The notes under the pieces were generated by a model. The model did no database searches. It had not been told where the DNA came from and was given only the letters and a program-made list of their open reading frames with translations. From Bacilli bacterium (GTDB lineage Bacteria > Bacillota_I > Bacilli_A > ML615J-28 > CAG-698), in the NCBI GenBank assembly GCA_023228385.1, contig JALOBF010000041.1, forward strand, positions 1-10,724: a stretch of 10,724 bases of DNA, in the 5' to 3' direction. The position numbers and the translations under genes were made by a program. Shown piece by piece: positions 7,013-10,724 of the stretch; within the stretch, counting starts at the first letter, position 1, and the number at the start of each line of letters is the position of its first letter.

Positions 7013-8656
7013 CTATTTATATTTTGATTTTAACGGTACAATCTGATTAAAAACCGGTACATCAGGGGTTGAAGTTTTATCGGTAACATAATAACCGTCT
7101 CTTATAAATTGAAAACGATCAAATTCTTTAAATTCAATTCCCGAATTTTCAACAAAACCTTTTTTTGTTATCCATGAATTAGGATTAATTCGTTCTAAAA
7201 AGTTCCTCTTATCATTGGCGTCATCAATAATAAGCGGTTCAAATAAATTAAAAACAGCGGGTTGTGCCATGGTTGCTTCAACAAAATGAATGATACCATT
7301 GGGCTTTCGTCCATCAAATCCGGTACCGCTTTTTGTTTCTGGGTCATAAGTACAATGAATTTCTGTAATGTTGTCATCTTCATCAAAAATCGCTTTTTCT
7401 GCTTTTATAAAATAAGCATGAAAAAGGCGGACTTCAATATCAAGGGCTAACCGTTTATAATACTTGTTAGGTTTTTTAAGGCAAAAATCGTTACGATCAA
7501 TATAAAGATATTTAGAGAACGGCAGTTGCCTTGAACCCGATTCTTCTGCTTCAACATTATTCGGAACCGTTAAATATTCAATTTTACCTTCCGGATAATT
7601 AGTTAATACCACTTTTAAGGGGTTTAATACGGCCATAATTCGTTTGGCTTTTAATTTTAAATCTTCACGCAAAAAATGTTCAAGCATTTCGCTGGAAACT
7701 GTGGAGTTAATGCGTGAAAGACCGGTTGCTAAAATAAAATTTTTAATTGCTTCCGGAGTATAACCGCGTCTTTTTAAAGCAACAAGTGTCGGCAATCTCG
7801 GATCATCATATCCTTCTACAATTCCTTTATCAACCAGGCGTTTTAAATATCTTTTACTCATAATTGAAGATGTGTTAGTAATATTTAGACGTCCAAATTC
7901 AATTTGCTGCGGTTGATGCTCAGTTTCGCAGTTATCAATAACCCAATCATACAATATTCGATGATTTTCAAATTCGATACTACACAATGAATGAGTTATT
8001 CCTTCGATAGCATCTTGCAATGGATGAGCAAAATCATACATCGGATAAATTACCCATTTATCACCTTGACGATGATGATGAGCCTTTATTATCCGATATA
8101 ACACCGGATCGCGCATATTGATATTAGGATGACTCATATCGATTTTTGCCCTTAAAACACGCTCCCCTTCCTGATATTTTCCTTGACGCATATTTTTAAA
8201 TAATTCTAAATTTTCTTCAATGTTACGATTTCGATAAGGGGAATCTTTGCCCGGTTTATTTAATGTACCGCGATAATCGCTAATTTCTTGAGCGGATAAA
8301 TCATCAACATAGGCTAACCCCTTTTTAATAAGTTTAATCGCATATTGATAAGTCGCTTCAAAGTAATCGGAACCATAGCAAATATTGTCCGGCTTATAAC
8401 CAAGCCATTTAATATCTTCAATAATGGCCTCAACAAATTCGGTTTCTTCTTTGGTGGGATTGGTATCGTCGAATCGCAGATTGGTTTTACCATTAAAATG
8501 TTGGGCCAATTCAAAATTGGTAACAATCGCCCGCGCATGCCCCAGATGAAGATAAGCGCTCGGTTCCGGGGGGAATCGGGTTAAGATTATGTCAGTTTTA
8601 CCTGTTTCCAAGTCGTTCTGCATTATTGTTTTAATAAAATTAGAAATCTCATTCAT
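7013..8656 (-). CDS. glnS: Glutaminyl-tRNA synthetase (GlnRS)
   Basis: This class I synthetase charges tRNA-Gln with glutamine directly, using ATP. The first signature is TRFPPEPSAYLHLGHA, with HLGH at 37-40 as the HIGH motif; family members usually have EPNGYLHIGH, so the SA is a small variation. RFDDTNP (61-67) and YPMYDFAHPLQDAIEGITH (204-222) are typical of GlnRS rather than GluRS. The KMSKS equivalent is IMSKR at 265-269. The C-terminal anticodon-binding beta-barrels include LPFSKYLYIDRNDF and KRLALDIEVRLFHAYFIKA, and match the bacterial GlnRS layout. At 547 residues it is close to E. coli GlnRS (about 554). AAGGAA 9 nt upstream supports the start and overlaps the stop of the preceding B3/B4 gene, so the two are tightly linked. 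Many low-GC Gram-positives lack GlnRS and make Gln-tRNA by amidation; its presence suggests the direct route here. Nothing is broken. Confidence 0.96.
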   Translation of the reverse strand: MNEISNFIKTIMQNDLETGKTDIILTRFPPEPSAYLHLGHARAIVTNFELAQHFNGKTNLRFDDTNPTKEETEFVEAIIEDIKWLGYKPDNICYGSDYFEATYQYAIKLIKKGLAYVDDLSAQEISDYRGTLNKPGKDSPYRNRNIEENLELFKNMRQGKYQEGERVLRAKIDMSHPNINMRDPVLYRIIKAHHHRQGDKWVIYPMYDFAHPLQDAIEGITHSLCSIEFENHRILYDWVIDNCETEHQPQQIEFGRLNITNTSSIMSKRYLKRLVDKGIVEGYDDPRLPTLVALKRRGYTPEAIKNFILATGLSRINSTVSSEMLEHFLREDLKLKAKRIMAVLNPLKVVLTNYPEGKIEYLTVPNNVEAEESGSRQLPFSKYLYIDRNDFCLKKPNKYYKRLALDIEVRLFHAYFIKAEKAIFDEDDNITEIHCTYDPETKSGTGFDGRKPNGIIHFVEATMAQPAVFNLFEPLIIDDANDKRNFLERINPNSWITKKGFVENSGIEFKEFDRFQFIRDGYYVTDKTSTPDVPVFNQIVPLKSKYK

Positions 8657-8669
8657 ACTAAATCATTCC

Positions 8670-9332
8670 TTATTTTTGTATTTGAATTTTAATATCGATA
8701 ATATTTTGTGCATAGCCGTATTTTTCAAACAGCGAGATTGCAAATCTTTTATGTTCTTCTAAATAACTATGAGAAAAGCAAATTATCATAAGTAATATTT
8801 GTTTTGTATTAGATTGAATCATGGTACGATAAGTATCGGAAGTTGTTGAACCAAACGGACCGAGTTTATCAACATATACCGGAATATTAACAACATTTAG
8901 CTGGCCGCGACCAATGCCGGTAAACTCATCCGTCTCAGTTCCTAATCTAATAACAACGTCACCTTCAATTTTACTATAATCAAGAACCGCTACCGACCGC
9001 TTCGTCTCTATTGAAAGAATATTGCCGGCATCAACAATATTGTTAATAAGATATAGGCCTCTCTTTTTAACTAATCGTCTAAGTAAAGATTCACAGGCCA
9101 ATCGATACCGGCTAGGATCTTTACCCAATCTTTTATAACCATCGCGGGCCTCTTTAATAAGAGGAATATTCAAGACATCACTCAATGAATATTCCTCTGG
9201 AATCTGTTTTTCATATTGAAGAATTAAATCCTTTATTTTTGAGCTATCCTCAACTTCAACATCCATCGCCATTGCAATAACTGAAAACTCAGGAAGCACT
9301 CGGGAAATTGACGAATCAATTATTATTTTCAT
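8670..9332 (-). CDS. Free-standing B3/B4 domain protein (PheRS beta editing-domain homologue)
   Basis: This 220-residue soluble protein consists almost wholly of the B3/B4 fold, which in PheRS beta removes tyrosine wrongly attached to tRNA-Phe. Family hallmarks are YKRLGKDPSRYRLACESLLRR (66-86), NNIVDAGNILSI (97-108), FTGIGRG (137-143) and GPFGSTTSDTYRT (158-170). There is no synthetase catalytic domain, no anticodon-binding part and no signal peptide. Free-standing members are widespread, and their substrate is not settled to my knowledge; a trans-editing or deacylase role on some aminoacyl-tRNA is plausible but inferred. The start ATG overlaps the stop of the coiled-coil gene (ATGA) and has no clear ribosome binding site, so translation likely relies on reinitiation. 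The stop is 13 nt before glnS, whose ribosome binding site overlaps it. That neighbour ties it to tRNA charging, but a chance operon is possible. Confidence 0.85.
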   Translation of the reverse strand: MKIIIDSSISRVLPEFSVIAMAMDVEVEDSSKIKDLILQYEKQIPEEYSLSDVLNIPLIKEARDGYKRLGKDPSRYRLACESLLRRLVKKRGLYLINNIVDAGNILSIETKRSVAVLDYSKIEGDVVIRLGTETDEFTGIGRGQLNVVNIPVYVDKLGPFGSTTSDTYRTMIQSNTKQILLMIICFSHSYLEEHKRFAISLFEKYGYAQNIIDIKIQIQK

Positions 9333-10724
9333 AATGTACGCAGTTTTTCTTTCATTTGTTCAAGTTGCCTTGTTTTCTGTTGGATTGACTGTTTAATTTG
9401 TTCCGCATTCTCCCGAATTTCTTTATTAGCATCACGAATTTGATTTATCTGATTTATCAGTTTCATATACGTGTCAATAATCGCTTTTCCCTCCAACTCT
9501 CTGATTGTTTTTTGGTAATAATCGATTTTAACTTCAATATCGTTTTTATGAACTTCTAAATCACTAATTTCCGCTTTTTGTCTGAGATATTCCGTTCTAA
9601 GCATTGGATCTTCATTAACCTGAATTAATTTGCTTTGCTTTTCTTCAATTTGTTCTTTAATGCTTTGTAATTGTTTTAAACTTTCATTTATAGACAGCTT
9701 ATGAGAATAAAAAGCAGACACATCTTCTTCCTTGCTGCGTAATTGCTTTTCATATTCAATACGCTTTTCCAATTCGATTTTTAAATCAGTTATTTTTTGA
9801 TGATATTGATTATAAGTTAGAGTTTCTGACCTGATCGCCTCTTCCAATTTATCGATATATAATTCAATCTGATCTTTACGTTCTGTCTTCAGTTCAAAAC
9901 CTATGGCACTGTCGTCTAGACTATCAGGAAATGGATATTCATTATCCGTTACCGGTTTGGTTTTAAGGTCTTCCAACTGCTGCTGGAGATCTTCTCGTTC
10001 TTGTAAAGCGCTCCGGAAAGGACGGAATCCCTCGCTTTCTTGAATTTCTTTACGTAAACGATTAAGATAATATTCGACAATCTCTGCTTCTTTAGCCTTC
10101 ACTTTACTCAATTCGCTTTTTTTCGAATTGTTGAAATCTTGATACTTCTTCTCAGCTCGGTTATAATCTTCTTCCAAATCACTTAAACTTTCACGCTGAA
10201 GTTGGAATTCAATTAAACTTTTACCTTTTGTGCGTTCATACAGATCGCGAGCTGAAGAACTTTTATCCGGATTATTTTGATAATTGCGGTCTAAGCGATC
10301 TAGATTAGCGCGAATATCATCAATTATTTTTTTCTTGTCATCTATTTTTTTTGTAAATTCATCGAGGCTTCTTTGAAAGAATTTTTCTTCCTCAGCCAGT
10401 CGGTTTAAAATGTCTTTTTCCATATCGCGAACAACTCGAATTCTTCTTTTGAAATCAGGATCAATAATATCGTCTTCACTCAATTGATCAAGACGCTGCT
10501 TCATTTCATTTAAAGTTTTTTCGCGGTGTTCAATTTCTTTTTCTAAATATTCAATTTTCCGGGTCTGTATTTCTCTTTCGGAAAGTAAACTTGCCTTATC
10601 CTTTTCGTTTTGCTCCAATTGTTCTTTATAGGATTCAATATCACGCTCTTGCTGTTCGGAAATAATCTTGCGATCTTCGCGACTACGATTTAGTTCGGAT
10701 TGAACTTCTTTCATAATTTCGATA
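9329..10724 (-). CDS. Long coiled-coil protein of unknown function, 5' end beyond window
   Basis: I do not recognise the family. At least 464 residues are visible, dominated by K, E, Q, D, R, L and I in heptad-like order, predicting long coiled-coil rods. Breaks occur near residues 78-90 (DDIIDPDF), 145-157 (NNPDKSSSARD) and 230-278, where a proline-containing stretch (KPVTDNEYPFPDSLDDSAIGF) looks like a hinge. Residue numbers count from an internal Met at 10714. No membrane segment, ATPase motif or zinc knuckle is seen in the visible part. The Met at 10714 is probably not the start: no ribosome binding site precedes it, and the frame stays open to the window edge (codons I-E-I) with the same helical character. 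The full protein may therefore carry a head domain, for example an SMC/RecN-like ATPase or a membrane anchor, outside the window. It is coupled by an ATGA overlap to the B3/B4 gene. Confidence 0.75.
   Translation of the reverse strand, partial: IEIMKEVQSELNRSREDRKIISEQQERDIESYKEQLEQNEKDKASLLSEREIQTRKIEYLEKEIEHREKTLNEMKQRLDQLSEDDIIDPDFKRRIRVVRDMEKDILNRLAEEEKFFQRSLDEFTKKIDDKKKIIDDIRANLDRLDRNYQNNPDKSSSARDLYERTKGKSLIEFQLQRESLSDLEEDYNRAEKKYQDFNNSKKSELSKVKAKEAEIVEYYLNRLRKEIQESEGFRPFRSALQEREDLQQQLEDLKTKPVTDNEYPFPDSLDDSAIGFELKTERKDQIELYIDKLEEAIRSETLTYNQYHQKITDLKIELEKRIEYEKQLRSKEEDVSAFYSHKLSINESLKQLQSIKEQIEEKQSKLIQVNEDPMLRTEYLRQKAEISDLEVHKNDIEVKIDYYQKTIRELEGKAIIDTYMKLINQINQIRDANKEIRENAEQIKQSIQQKTRQLEQMKEKLRTL

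Noticed and set aside
7195..8584. Several 60-80 codon frames on both strands inside glnS
   Set aside because: All overlap the intact, motif-rich GlnRS frame and show no independent signals.
10712..10714. ATG at 10714 as the true start of the coiled-coil gene
   Set aside because: No ribosome binding site precedes it and the frame remains open to the window edge with the same residue bias, so it is better read as an internal Met.

Overview
The window is a low-GC bacterial chromosome segment, and every protein gene in it lies on the minus strand. Short intergenic gaps, AAGGAG-type ribosome binding sites, a PcrA helicase and an NAD-dependent ligase point to a low-GC Bacillota or relative (Clostridia, Erysipelotrichia or the Acholeplasma/Izemoplasma side). 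TGG is used for tryptophan and TGA for stop, so a standard bacterial code fits. I cannot name a genus.

Read along the minus strand, the right half (10724 to 4891) is a tight gene string. It holds a long coiled-coil protein cut by the window edge, a free-standing B3/B4 (PheRS-beta editing-like) domain protein joined by an ATGA overlap, glutaminyl-tRNA synthetase, and a PcrA/UvrD helicase. Gaps between the last three genes are about 13 nt, so they probably form one transcript.

The middle (4680 to 1997) is a second unit with a perfect TTGACA-17-TATAAT promoter at 4651-4679. It carries a PlsC-type acyltransferase fused to a zinc ribbon and a C-terminal domain, then a GltS-family (ESS) sodium/glutamate symporter homologue overlapping it by 20 nt. 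A long AT-rich hairpin terminator ends the unit. The promoter is so close to the acyltransferase that the predicted transcript begins at or next to the ATG, suggesting a leaderless message.

The left part (1214-1996) has no intact gene. Translated on the minus strand it shows a decayed group II intron: a frameshifted C-terminal maturase remnant followed by a 33-nt domain V with the AGC triad. The reverse transcriptase domain is gone. Immediately downstream, ligA begins at 1213 and runs off the left edge at its zinc finger. The usual low-GC neighbours pcrA and ligA are therefore both present but separated by the acyltransferase/symporter unit and the intron relic.

I saw no tRNA, rRNA, CRISPR array or intact transposase. 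The most unusual items are the intron relic beside ligA, the leaderless-looking acyltransferase promoter and the coiled-coil/B3B4/glnS coupling. None of them amounts to a clearly new system.
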